NCBI RefSeq assembly: GCF_036511935.1
Contig: NZ_AP028878.1
Coordinates: 1,302,001-1,366,000 of the forward strand
Reading direction: 5' to 3'
Origin: Marinobacter nanhaiticus D15-8W
GTDB lineage: Bacteria; Pseudomonadota; Gammaproteobacteria; Pseudomonadales; Oleiphilaceae
Length of the DNA stretch: 64,000 bases
Of the stretch, positions 42,927 to 50,924 are shown piece by piece. Both the position numbers and the translations under genes were made by a program. Within the stretch, counting starts at the first letter, position 1, and each line of letters begins with the position of its first letter. The notes beneath the pieces were generated by a model. The model saw nothing but the letters and a program-made list of their open reading frames with translations. It was not told the DNA's origin and searched no databases.

Positions 42927-44489
42927 ATGCGAAGGCTGATCCTCGGGGTGATGGGCGCTGTTCTGGCGGTGCCCCTGTTTGCCCATGCGGTGGCAGTTAC
43001 CGTGATTGAGCGCGCCTGGCAACCACCGGTGACGCTGGCCGGGCAGGGTGATCCGGCGCGGGCGGTTGCGCGGCTGCGGGATTACGTGGCACTGCAGCGT
43101 CTGGTCATGGGGTACACCGATATCCACCCGGAAACCCAGCGCTTTATCGATGATCTGTGGGACTCCCTCGAATCCTTCGACCTGGACCGCTTCTATCGCC
43201 TGTTGCCCGAGCAGACCGAAGCCTGGCGAACCATGAAAGTCTATGGTCGGGTCCTGTCGGATCATTACCGCGTAGGTCCCGATCCGGTCGTTGGCGACCA
43301 CTGGCAAACCGCCCCTACATTAGGCCAGTTCGACGCCCGGATTCGCGCCCGGGAAATCGAACGGCGTGACGCGACCCACTACCTGTTGGAGGGTGAGGTC
43401 AGTCTGGGTATCGGTGAGCTGACCTGGCCGTCGATGGTGCAATCCACCAACGAGGCCTTGCGTCTTATGGTCCAGCGCGACCCCGCCTTCGATCGGGACA
43501 CCTCTGCCGATGCGGATGCGTTCCGGCGGCATGTGCAAGTAATGAACCCGTCGCTGACTACTGACGAAGTCGAGACGCTGGCGCCACTTTGGGCCGCTTT
43601 CCCGGAAATCTGGAGTTTGCTGGCCCAGGTCGGCAAGGTCGACAATCTCTTGGCCGGGCCGTCGACTGAGGATGGCTACCGGGACATCGAGGCGTCCTTC
43701 TCGATCGACACCGACCGCCTGGGTCATACCTACCCAGCGCTTGCCAGACATCTGGGCCGTCTGGATTCCTTACTGAAAATCGACCTTCAACTGCACGATG
43801 CCCAGGGCCAGTTATTGGTTCTCCGATTCGATACCGAGACGCTCGAAGGCACGGTCTCCATGGTGCTAGAGAATGGCCGGCTCGTACCTACCCGCGGGCG
43901 CAAACCCATGCGCGACGCCAGACCTTTTGATCCAGCGGAAACCCGCGACCTGGTCGCCCGTATCGACACGCGCATGGACATCCTCGGCATCGTCGCAGAC
44001 GTGCAGGGTATGATGGCGAACATCCGCTACTCGCCGACGGACACCGGCGCCCGTGTCGAGAGCCAAGTCACCCAGGTGCCGGGCATCAAGGTCGGAGGCC
44101 GGGCGTTAGGTTTGGTGCCAGCCGACCTGATCAACGTCTTCCTGCCACGGCATATCGACGAACTGGTGGTGGACTTCCTCACCGTGGCCTGCGAAGGCAA
44201 TGGCGGCCAGGGCATCGCGGCTTCGGCGGAGATCAGTCGTCCGGACTCAGGCAAGGCCGCCCAGTTGGATATCGCCGGCGCTTTCGAGGGCCTGGATAAC
44301 TTTCTGGTGCGTATTGGTATGGGCATCGTTAACGACCGCATCATCCCCGACGAGCGTGTGTCCGAGGATATTCGCCAGCTGGTTTTCGATGCCCACGAAG
44401 CCTTTTCCAAAGATCTCGACCAATTTGAACGTCTCTCACGGCTCCACGCTCGCGCCAGTCAGCGTCGGCTGGTGGACGGCTCGAAATAG
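42927..44489 (+). CDS. Exported protein of unknown function (520 aa)
   Basis: A 520-residue protein starting MRRLILGVMGAVLAVPLFAHA, a clear signal peptide. The rest is soluble and rich in acidic and basic residues, with no cysteine pattern, repeat or motif I recognise. Segments such as LLEGEVSLGIGELTWPSMVQ and IDLQLHDAQGQLLVLRFDTETLEGTVSMVLENGRLVP suggest beta-rich folds. The start at 42927 follows GGGAG with good spacing; an ATG at 42915 contains that site. Its last 31 bp overlap the end of the convergent AGCS gene. Periplasmic location is predicted; function is unknown. Confidence 0.7.
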   Translation: MRRLILGVMGAVLAVPLFAHAVAVTVIERAWQPPVTLAGQGDPARAVARLRDYVALQRLVMGYTDIHPETQRFIDDLWDSLESFDLDRFYRLLPEQTEAWRTMKVYGRVLSDHYRVGPDPVVGDHWQTAPTLGQFDARIRAREIERRDATHYLLEGEVSLGIGELTWPSMVQSTNEALRLMVQRDPAFDRDTSADADAFRRHVQVMNPSLTTDEVETLAPLWAAFPEIWSLLAQVGKVDNLLAGPSTEDGYRDIEASFSIDTDRLGHTYPALARHLGRLDSLLKIDLQLHDAQGQLLVLRFDTETLEGTVSMVLENGRLVPTRGRKPMRDARPFDPAETRDLVARIDTRMDILGIVADVQGMMANIRYSPTDTGARVESQVTQVPGIKVGGRALGLVPADLINVFLPRHIDELVVDFLTVACEGNGGQGIAASAEISRPDSGKAAQLDIAGAFEGLDNFLVRIGMGIVNDRIIPDERVSEDIRQLVFDAHEAFSKDLDQFERLSRLHARASQRRLVDGSK

Positions 44490-45844
44490 CGCTGTGCCGC
44501 ATCCATCACCTTGGGGGCCAGCAACAGGGACGCAATCATGGTCGGGATCGCCATCAGCGCATAGCCGGTGGTGATCAGGAAGACGACCGCCTTCAGCGAG
44601 ATTACCGCGCCCACGACGATCAACACGATATAGATATATCGATACCACCCCTGGTGCTCGGCACCGATAAGGAAGCCCAGGCATTTCGCACCGTAGTACC
44701 AGAAGGTGAACATGGTGCTCATGCTGAAAACGGTCACCAGCACCATGATGATCCACGGTCCGGCGGCGCCAAGTGATTGGGCGAAGGCTTCCGCTGTGAG
44801 CGCGGCTCCTGAGACGTTGTCGCCGCTTTCCTTCGACCAGACGCCGGTGGTTAGCAGCACCAGCGCGGTCAGGGTGCATACGATCAGCGTATCCACCACC
44901 GGTCCCATCATTGCGACCAGGCCCTCCCGAATCGGCTCCTTGGTACGTGCGGCTCCATGGGCCATGACCTCGGTACCGATACCGGCTTCATTCGAAAACG
45001 CACCCTGGCGAATGCCGGTGATCAAAACACCCATCAGGCCGCCGGCGGCAACGGAGGACAGATCTGCCTGCAGCGCATGGGTGAATATGGTGCCCAACGC
45101 AGGCAGGATTTGTGAGGCATTGACTGCCAGGATAGCAATCACGCATAGCAGGTAAGCCACCACCATCGTTGGTACCAGTCGAGCCGCGTAATAGCCCACG
45201 CGCCGTACGCCACCAAAGATGACATAGGCCACCAACGCGGCAATCCCGAGGCCGAACCAGAAGTTGAACAGGGTGACCTGATCCTCACCGATGACGTTGT
45301 AAGGCAACAGGATGGCATCCCGCATGGTTTCGGTAAGCTGGTTGATCTGGAATACGGGCAGGGTGCCGATCAGTCCGGCGAGGCAGAAGAATATCGCCAA
45401 CGGCATCCAGCGGCGGCCGAGGCCCTCGCGGATCACATACATCGGCCCACCCTGAATATTGCCCTTGCTGTCTTCGCCGCGATACATGATCGCCAGCGAG
45501 CAGGTGAAGAACTTCGTTGCCACGCCCACTAGCGCTGTAACCCACATCCAAACGACGGTACTGGGACCGCCATAGCTGACAGCGAATGCGACGCCGGCAA
45601 TATTGCCCATGCCTAGCGTTCCTGACAGGGCGGCGGAAAGCGCCTGGAAATGGGAGATATCCCCCGGATCGCTGGAGCGGTCGTGCTTGCCCCGCAGGAT
45701 GTCGATGGCGTGGCCGAAGTGTCGGTAGGGCAGTGCGCGTGAATAGAACAGGAAGAAGAGCCCACCGCCGACCAGCAGGATAATCAGCGGAATCCCCCAG
45801 AGAAAGTTGGACACCGATTGCAGAAAGGATTCGATAGCTTTCAA
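44459..45844 (-). CDS. Alanine/glycine:cation symporter family protein
   Basis: A 461-residue sodium-coupled amino acid carrier with about eleven helices: GLFFLFYSRALPYRHFGHAI at the start, HFQALSAALSGTLGMGNIAGVAFAV, GGPMYVIREGLGRRWMP, ITGIRQGAFSNEAGIGTEVMAHGAA and TFSMSTMFTFWYYGAK-like VFSMSTMFTFWYYG. The TTG at 45844 has GGGAGG just upstream; an in-frame ATG at 45859 has none. The last 31 bp overlap the convergent exported-protein gene. Substrate is alanine or glycine by family knowledge. Confidence 0.9.
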   Translation of the reverse strand: MKAIESFLQSVSNFLWGIPLIILLVGGGLFFLFYSRALPYRHFGHAIDILRGKHDRSSDPGDISHFQALSAALSGTLGMGNIAGVAFAVSYGGPSTVVWMWVTALVGVATKFFTCSLAIMYRGEDSKGNIQGGPMYVIREGLGRRWMPLAIFFCLAGLIGTLPVFQINQLTETMRDAILLPYNVIGEDQVTLFNFWFGLGIAALVAYVIFGGVRRVGYYAARLVPTMVVAYLLCVIAILAVNASQILPALGTIFTHALQADLSSVAAGGLMGVLITGIRQGAFSNEAGIGTEVMAHGAARTKEPIREGLVAMMGPVVDTLIVCTLTALVLLTTGVWSKESGDNVSGAALTAEAFAQSLGAAGPWIIMVLVTVFSMSTMFTFWYYGAKCLGFLIGAEHQGWYRYIYIVLIVVGAVISLKAVVFLITTGYALMAIPTMIASLLLAPKVMDAAQRYFEPSTSRR

Positions 45845-46181
45845 GACGGCACCTCCCATGGATGGGTGATGCGGTAGCTAAGCGCAGACAGCTAACCTCC
45901 ATGTCGCCAGCAATGACCGCTTACACCTTCAATGCAGCAACCACATCTCCCCCTGTCAAAGAAACCCCGAGTTTCTGTCCGGTGTTTAATCGTTCTGCGC
46001 CAAGACCTTCACGCTAAGCAACCTACCTTTATAACCGCCGGTTCCAATGACAGGCACAATTCGTCTATACACGGCATTGTTGTTTTGCTGTCAGTGCCTT
46101 ATCTTTCAGTTCTAACTGAATACGTCCTTTATTCTCCTAGTGAATATAGAGATTCCGAGCCAACAGGGAGCCCTGTCCGCT
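45845..46181. promoter_or_regulatory. Intergenic region upstream of sbp
   Basis: A 337-bp region between the divergent AGCS and sbp genes, AT-richer than its surroundings near the sbp end. It holds TTCAGTT-CT-AACTGAA at 46105-46120, a perfect 7-bp inverted repeat with a 2-nt spacer, 62 bp upstream of the sbp start. It could be a regulator site for sulfate control, though it is not a recognisable CysB site to me. No other features were seen. Confidence 0.45.
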
Positions 46182-47216
46182 ATGCCGAATGCTATTCTCT
46201 CGACACTCAAGACCCGCAAAGCCCGCTGGTTCAGCGCTATTGCGCTGGCTTTCTCCCTGACCGGGCCTGCCTCCGCCCAGGAGACACAGATACTGAATTC
46301 CTCCTACGACATCGCCCGGGAGCTGTTCGCCGAATACAACGTCATGTTCCAGAAGCACTGGAAAGAGGAGACCGGTGAAACGGTCGATATCCAGCAGTCC
46401 CACGCCGGTTCCTCCAAACAGGCGCGAGCCATCCTGCAGGGCCTGGATGCAGACGTGGTCACCTACAACCAGGTGACTGACGTGAACATCCTCGCCGAGC
46501 GCGGAAACCTGATCCCGGACGACTGGGCCTCTCGCCTGCCCAACAACAGCTCGCCCTACTTCTCCACCATGGCGTTCCTGGTCCGTGACGGTAACCCCAA
46601 GAACATCCAGAACTGGGACGACCTGATCCGCGAGGACGTCGAGCTGATCATGCCGAACCCGAAAACCTCCGGTAACGGCCGCTACACCTACCTGGCGGCC
46701 CTTGGCTATGCCCAGGAGCAATTCGGCGACGACCAGGAGAAGATCGACCAGTTCATGAGCGACCTGCTCGGCCACGTGAAGGTCTTCGACTCCGGCGGCC
46801 GCGGCGCCACCACCACCTTCGTCGAGCGTGGTCTGGGCGACGTGCTGCTGACCTTCGAATCCGAGGTCAACAACATCCCCGAGCTGAACCCGAGCAAGAA
46901 CTTCGAAGTGGTTGTGCCGAAGGTCAGCTTCCTGGCGGAATTCCCGGTGGCCTGGATCGACAAGAACATCGAGAAGAAAGGCACCGAGAAGGTCGCCAAG
47001 GAATACCTGGAATACCTCTACTCCGAAGAAGCCCAGCGCATGCTGGCCGGCTTCAACTACCGGGTGCACAACGAGACCGTCAAGAAAGAAGTGGCTGACA
47101 AGTTCCCCGAGCTGAAACTTCTGCCGATCGAAGAGATTGCGGGTAGCTGGGAAGAGGCCATGGAAACCCATTTCGCCAGCGGCGGTAAGCTCGACCAGCT
47201 TCAGCGCCAGCGCTAA
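46182..47216 (+). CDS. sbp: Periplasmic sulfate-binding protein
   Basis: A 344-residue protein: signal peptide with [19 protein letters not shown], then [51 protein letters not shown], and the sulfate-loop region [14 protein letters not shown]...[21 protein letters not shown]. It is a close match to Sbp/CysP, which deliver sulfate or thiosulfate to CysTWA. The ATG at 46182 is chosen because GGGA precedes it and the signal begins there; a GTG at 46140 is in frame without a site. It heads the sbp-cysTWA operon. Confidence 0.95.
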   Translation: MPNAILSTLKTRKARWFSAIALAFSLTGPASAQETQILNSSYDIARELFAEYNVMFQKHWKEETGETVDIQQSHAGSSKQARAILQGLDADVVTYNQVTDVNILAERGNLIPDDWASRLPNNSSPYFSTMAFLVRDGNPKNIQNWDDLIREDVELIMPNPKTSGNGRYTYLAALGYAQEQFGDDQEKIDQFMSDLLGHVKVFDSGGRGATTTFVERGLGDVLLTFESEVNNIPELNPSKNFEVVVPKVSFLAEFPVAWIDKNIEKKGTEKVAKEYLEYLYSEEAQRMLAGFNYRVHNETVKKEVADKFPELKLLPIEEIAGSWEEAMETHFASGGKLDQLQRQR

Positions 47217-47234
47217 GGGATTCCCATTTGATCC

Positions 47235-48107
47235 ATGGCCACCACTGACGTAACGGAGCGCCCGGCCAAACGGCTGAGCGCTTCTGCCACCAAACGCGTA
47301 TTGCCGGGGTTCGGACTGAGCCTCGGCATTTCGCTTTTCTTTATCAGCCTGGTTTTGCTGCTGCCCATCAGCGGCCTGATCATCCGAACCGCGGGCATGG
47401 GGTGGGACCAGTTCTGGTTCGTCATCACTGACCCGCGTGTGGTGGCCTCCTACAAGGTCACGGCGCTCGCCGCGCTCGCCGCCTCCCTGTTCAATTGCGT
47501 ATTCGGGCTGCTGATGGCCTGGGTACTGGTGCGCTACGAGTTCCCCGGCAAGCGTTTACTGGATGCCATCATGGACCTGCCGTTCGCTCTGCCGACGGCT
47601 GTCGCGGGCATCACCCTGGCGACGCTATTCGCGGAGAGCGGCTGGTACGGCCAGTACCTCGCCAAGCTGGGTATCGAAGTCGCTTACACGCCCCTGGGCA
47701 TCGTAGTCGCCATGGCCTTCACCAGTGTGCCGTTCGTCGTGCGCACGGTGCAGCCGGTACTGGAAGAACTGGCCCCGGAAGACGAGGAAGCGGCCATGAG
47801 CCTGGGCGCCTCCGACATGACCGTATTCCGCAAGATCCTGTTCCCCACGTTGTGGCCTGCCGTAGTGACCGGTGGCGCATTGTCGTTTGCTCGCAGCCTC
47901 GGTGAATACGGTGCCGTCATCTTCATTGCCGGCAACTCCCCCTACATCAGCGAAGTGATCAGCCTCATGATCTTCGTGCGTCTTGAGGAATATGACTTCC
48001 CGGCGGCCAGTGCCATCGCCGCCGTGGTCATGACGGTTTCGCTGTTGTTGTTGCTGGCGATCAATGTCTGGCAGGGGCGCTACCTCAAGCGCCTGCACGG
48101 GGGTTAG
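47235..48107 (+). CDS. cysT: Sulfate ABC transporter permease CysT
   Basis: A 290-residue inner-membrane protein with six helices, starting after a hydrophilic N-terminus. The permease loop is EAAMSLGASDMTVFRKILFPTLWPAVV, the EAA motif that contacts the ATPase, followed by SFARSLGEYGAVIFIAGN, typical of CysT. It lies 18 bp after sbp and pairs with CysW. No start better than the ATG at 47235 is visible, though the ribosome site is weak. Confidence 0.95.
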   Translation: MATTDVTERPAKRLSASATKRVLPGFGLSLGISLFFISLVLLLPISGLIIRTAGMGWDQFWFVITDPRVVASYKVTALAALAASLFNCVFGLLMAWVLVRYEFPGKRLLDAIMDLPFALPTAVAGITLATLFAESGWYGQYLAKLGIEVAYTPLGIVVAMAFTSVPFVVRTVQPVLEELAPEDEEAAMSLGASDMTVFRKILFPTLWPAVVTGGALSFARSLGEYGAVIFIAGNSPYISEVISLMIFVRLEEYDFPAASAIAAVVMTVSLLLLLAINVWQGRYLKRLHGG

Positions 48108-48110
48108 GGT

Positions 48111-48941
48111 ATGGCGACCACCAAGCATCGTAGAGTCGGGGATAGCCCGCTCGTCCGCCGCACGCTGATCGGCGTTGCCACCACGCTGACCGTGCTGTTC
48201 CTGTTCATGCCCCTGGTACTGATCTTCATCCAGGCGTTCGCCGAGGGCTGGGCGGGTTATATCGGTAACATCTTCGATGAGTACACGCTCGACGCCATCG
48301 GCCTGACCCTGTTCGTCGCGCTGCTCACCGTGCCGCTGAACATGGTGTTCGGTGTGTTCCTGGCCTGGCTGGTGACCCGGTTCACGTTCCCCGGTCGCAA
48401 GCTGCTCGCCACGCTGATCGACATCCCGTTCGCCGTGTCGCCGGTGGTGGCGGGCCTGCTTTATCTTCTGCTCTATGGCAGCAACGGCTGGGTTGGCCAA
48501 TGGCTGGGCCAGTACGATATCCAGCTGATGTTCTCCTGGCCGGGCATTGTGATGGTGACCGTGTTCGTGACCTGTCCGTTCGTCGCGCGGGAACTGATCC
48601 CGCTGATGCAGCAGCAGGGCAGGGAAGAGGAAGAGGCGGGTGTGGTGCTCGGTGCTTCCGGCTGGCAGCTGTTCCGCCGTGTCACGCTACCGAATATCCG
48701 CTGGGCGCTGATCTATGGGGTGATCCTCACCAACGCGCGCGCGGTGGGTGAGTTCGGCGCTGTGTCGGTGGTTTCCGGCAATATCCGCGGCGAGACCAAC
48801 ACCCTGCCACTGCACGTGGAGCTGCTGTACCAGGACTACAACATTGCCGGTGCCTTCGCCGCCTCGTCACTGTTGGCGGGCATCGCGCTGATCACACTTG
48901 TCGTGAAGGCCATCGTCGAATGGCGTCAGAGCCGACTTTAA
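48111..48941 (+). CDS. cysW: Sulfate ABC transporter permease CysW
   Basis: A 276-residue, six-helix permease. The EAA loop reads EEEAGVVLGASGWQLFRRVTLPNIRWALIYG, followed by TNARAVGEFGAVSVVSGNIRGETNTLPLHVE, the CysW hallmark. It begins 3 bp after the cysT stop and ends 9 bp before cysA, so translation is linked through the operon. Confidence 0.95.
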   Translation: MATTKHRRVGDSPLVRRTLIGVATTLTVLFLFMPLVLIFIQAFAEGWAGYIGNIFDEYTLDAIGLTLFVALLTVPLNMVFGVFLAWLVTRFTFPGRKLLATLIDIPFAVSPVVAGLLYLLLYGSNGWVGQWLGQYDIQLMFSWPGIVMVTVFVTCPFVARELIPLMQQQGREEEEAGVVLGASGWQLFRRVTLPNIRWALIYGVILTNARAVGEFGAVSVVSGNIRGETNTLPLHVELLYQDYNIAGAFAASSLLAGIALITLVVKAIVEWRQSRL

Positions 48942-48950
48942 GGGTTTTCC

Positions 48951-50042
48951 ATGAGTATCGAAATCCAGGGCATCAACAAGTTTTTCGACAACTTCCAGGC
49001 GCTGCACGACATCGACCTGACCATCCCCGATGGCCAGCTCACCGCGCTGCTGGGCCCGTCCGGCTCCGGCAAGACCACGCTGCTGCGCATCATCGCCGGC
49101 CTGGAAACCCCGCAGCAGGGCAAGATCCTTTTCAGCGGCCGGGACGTCACCCAACTGCACGTACGCGACCGCCGCGTGGGCTTCGTGTTCCAGCACTACG
49201 CCCTGTTCCGCCACATGACCGTCGCCCAGAACGTCGCCTTTGGCCTGGATGTACTTCCCCGCAAGGAACGCCCCAACAAACCCGAAATCCGCAAGCGGGT
49301 GAAAGAACTGCTGGAGATGGTCCAGCTCGACCACCTCGCCAACCGCTACCCGGCGCAACTCTCCGGCGGCCAGAAGCAACGCATCGCACTCGCGCGCGCC
49401 ATGGCCATGCGCCCGGAAATCCTCCTGCTGGACGAGCCTTTCGGCGCGCTGGACGCCAAAGTCCGTAAGGACCTGCGCCGCTGGCTCCGCAGCCTGCACG
49501 ACGAACTGCACTTCACCAGCGTGTTCGTCACCCACGACCAGGAAGAAGCCCTCGAACTCTCCGACCAGGTGGTCGTCATGAGCAACGGCCGCATCGAACA
49601 GGTCGACTCCCCGCTGGAACTCTACGCCCGCCCGGACAGCCGCTTCGTGTTCGAATTCCTCGGCCAGGTCAACGTACTCTCCGGCAAGATCAGCGAAGGC
49701 ACCATCCGCCAGGGCGACGCCTGGGTGCGCCTGCCCGAAGGCTGCGAAAACGACGACGCCCAGCTCTACCTGCGTCCCCACGAAGTGCGCCTGACCCAGG
49801 AACCGACTGAGCATGCCCACCTGCCGTTCCGTATCGAAGCCATCAGCCTAATTGGGGCGGAAGTGCGTGTGGAACTCAAGCCCGACGGTTGGGACTGTGA
49901 AGAGCTTTGGGAAGTGGGAATCAGCCACACCGAGTTTAATGCCCGCAGGCCCCAGCGTGGGGACCGGTGCTATGCCGTGCCGGATGTGGGGCATTTGTTT
50001 TGTGAGCATGTGGGGGAGCCACGGACGTTGGAGTGGCGGTGA
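48951..50042 (+). CDS. cysA: Sulfate/thiosulfate ABC transporter ATP-binding protein
   Basis: A 363-residue ATPase: Walker [10 protein letters not shown] (35-43), signature [14 protein letters not shown], Walker [16 protein letters not shown], and an H-loop in [11 protein letters not shown]. The last 120 residues form the regulatory TOBE-type domain. It completes the Cys transporter and energises sulfate uptake. The ATG has AAGGG upstream. Codon third positions are C/G-rich until about position 49880, after which the last 160 bp look different (more T- and G-ending codons). A terminator follows at 50080. Confidence 0.95.
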   Translation: MSIEIQGINKFFDNFQALHDIDLTIPDGQLTALLGPSGSGKTTLLRIIAGLETPQQGKILFSGRDVTQLHVRDRRVGFVFQHYALFRHMTVAQNVAFGLDVLPRKERPNKPEIRKRVKELLEMVQLDHLANRYPAQLSGGQKQRIALARAMAMRPEILLLDEPFGALDAKVRKDLRRWLRSLHDELHFTSVFVTHDQEEALELSDQVVVMSNGRIEQVDSPLELYARPDSRFVFEFLGQVNVLSGKISEGTIRQGDAWVRLPEGCENDDAQLYLRPHEVRLTQEPTEHAHLPFRIEAISLIGAEVRVELKPDGWDCEELWEVGISHTEFNARRPQRGDRCYAVPDVGHLFCEHVGEPRTLEWR

Positions 50043-50079
50043 GGTAGGGACGCTGCTCCCGGAATAGAGAAGCTTTTGG

Positions 50080-50104
50080 CGCCAGCGTTTTGCTGGCGTT
50101 TTTG
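50080..50104 (+). terminator. Rho-independent terminator of sbp-cysTWA
   Basis: Stem CGCCAGC / GCTGGCG (50080-50086 and 50092-50098) with a GTTTT loop, followed directly by a T run. It ends the sulfate transporter operon 38 bp after cysA. Confidence 0.87.
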
Positions 50105-50256
50105 TTTATGGTTGTTGGGATTGAAAGACGGTATGTCGGGTTTGTTGACGTAGGGTTTTGGGCGGGCTAGGTTTGGGGTTCAGCGAACGGGTTCGTAAAA
50201 GTGCGGGACTTGTTTGTTAATTGATTGAATTAGAGTGGTTTTTAAAATTGTAGGGT

Positions 50257-50416
50257 GGAGTTATACGCCATTTGGTATGAGCTCTGGGGCGTATAACTCC
50301 GGTCGAATTGTTGAGTGGCCTCTCTTAGGTGTTTGTTTTTGTGGGTAAATATAGGTTACTTGAGCGAGGCTTGTTGGAGTTATACGAACCGGTGTTATAC
50401 GAACGTGTTCGTATAA
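50257..50416. repeat. Cluster of TTATACG inverted and direct repeats (possible recombination sites)
   Basis: Four core sequences occur here: GGAGTTATACGCC (50257-50269), its exact inverse GGCGTATAACTCC (50288-50300), GGAGTTATACGAAC (50376-50389) and GTTATACGAAC (50394-50404), with inverse GTTCGTATAA at 50407-50416. TTATACGG recurs at 50801-50808 at the end of the attC-like site. The stretch from 50105 to 50447 has no convincing gene and is AT-rich. Such cores are expected at the boundaries of integron cassettes. Confidence 0.6.
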
Positions 50417-50447
50417 TTGGCCGTTAAATTTCAGCACCAGCCAACCT

Positions 50448-50738
50448 ATGAGCGATGAAATGGAACCACTGAGCAAGCGTGAATCGGATCTCATCCACGG
50501 CATGCGAGACCTGCACCTGAGTGGTGTAGAAGCAGTGTCTCCAGATCTCCCAGAATATTCGGAAGTGCTTTTCCGAGATGGATTCACGATCGAGAAATAC
50601 AACGACACTGTACCTGGATTAGTTGAGAAAGGACTTGTCTTGGTGATCTACGATTCACCTAGGGACGGTCCCGTTCTGACACTCATGCAAAAAGCTCTAG
50701 CCGGATTCGGGGGCAGTGGTCAGAACCGAGCAACTTAA
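50448..50738 (+). CDS. Hypothetical protein in a putative integron cassette (96 aa)
   Basis: A 96-residue acidic soluble protein starting MSDEMEPLSKRESDLIHGMR, with no signal or helix that I recognise and no known family. The stop codon TAA (50736-50738) falls inside the first core of an attC-like site, the standard arrangement of a gene cassette. It lacks a clear ribosome site, also common in cassettes. A start at 50460 is possible. Function unknown. Confidence 0.55.
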   Translation: MSDEMEPLSKRESDLIHGMRDLHLSGVEAVSPDLPEYSEVLFRDGFTIEKYNDTVPGLVEKGLVLVIYDSPRDGPVLTLMQKALAGFGGSGQNRAT

Positions 50739-50806
50739 CAATCGCGTGTACCCGGACTGGTTTTCCGCTGGCGCTACAAACCAGCCCGTAACGCGGGCGT
50801 TTATAC
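50733..50806 (+). other. attC-like recombination site
   Basis: The 74-bp site opens with ACTTAAC, which fits the RYYYAAC core of attC sites, and ends GCGTTTATAC near the TTATACG core shared with the upstream repeats. Inside, CTGGTTT (50757-50763) and AAACCAG (50778-50784) pair perfectly, and the outer arms TCGCGTGTAC / GTAACGCG pair with bulges, the folded double-stem shape typical of attC. No integrase gene is in the window. Confidence 0.55.
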
Positions 50807-50924
50807 GGCACCGCGCGAGCATCTGATTTTGCACCAAAGCGGGATTATATTGCCTTTCCAAACTCCCTAATAACCTTCCAGATGGTATCGTTCCAATATT
50901 AGTTAAAACTCACAAAATGAGAAA

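Noticed and set aside
45960..45976. AGAAAC/GTTTCT hairpin upstream of sbp as an attenuator
   Set aside because: Only a 6-bp stem with no T run or leader peptide and far from the gene.
48867..49820. 317-codon antisense frame over cysA
   Set aside because: cysA carries all ABC ATPase motifs; the antisense product is repetitive and acidic with no family.
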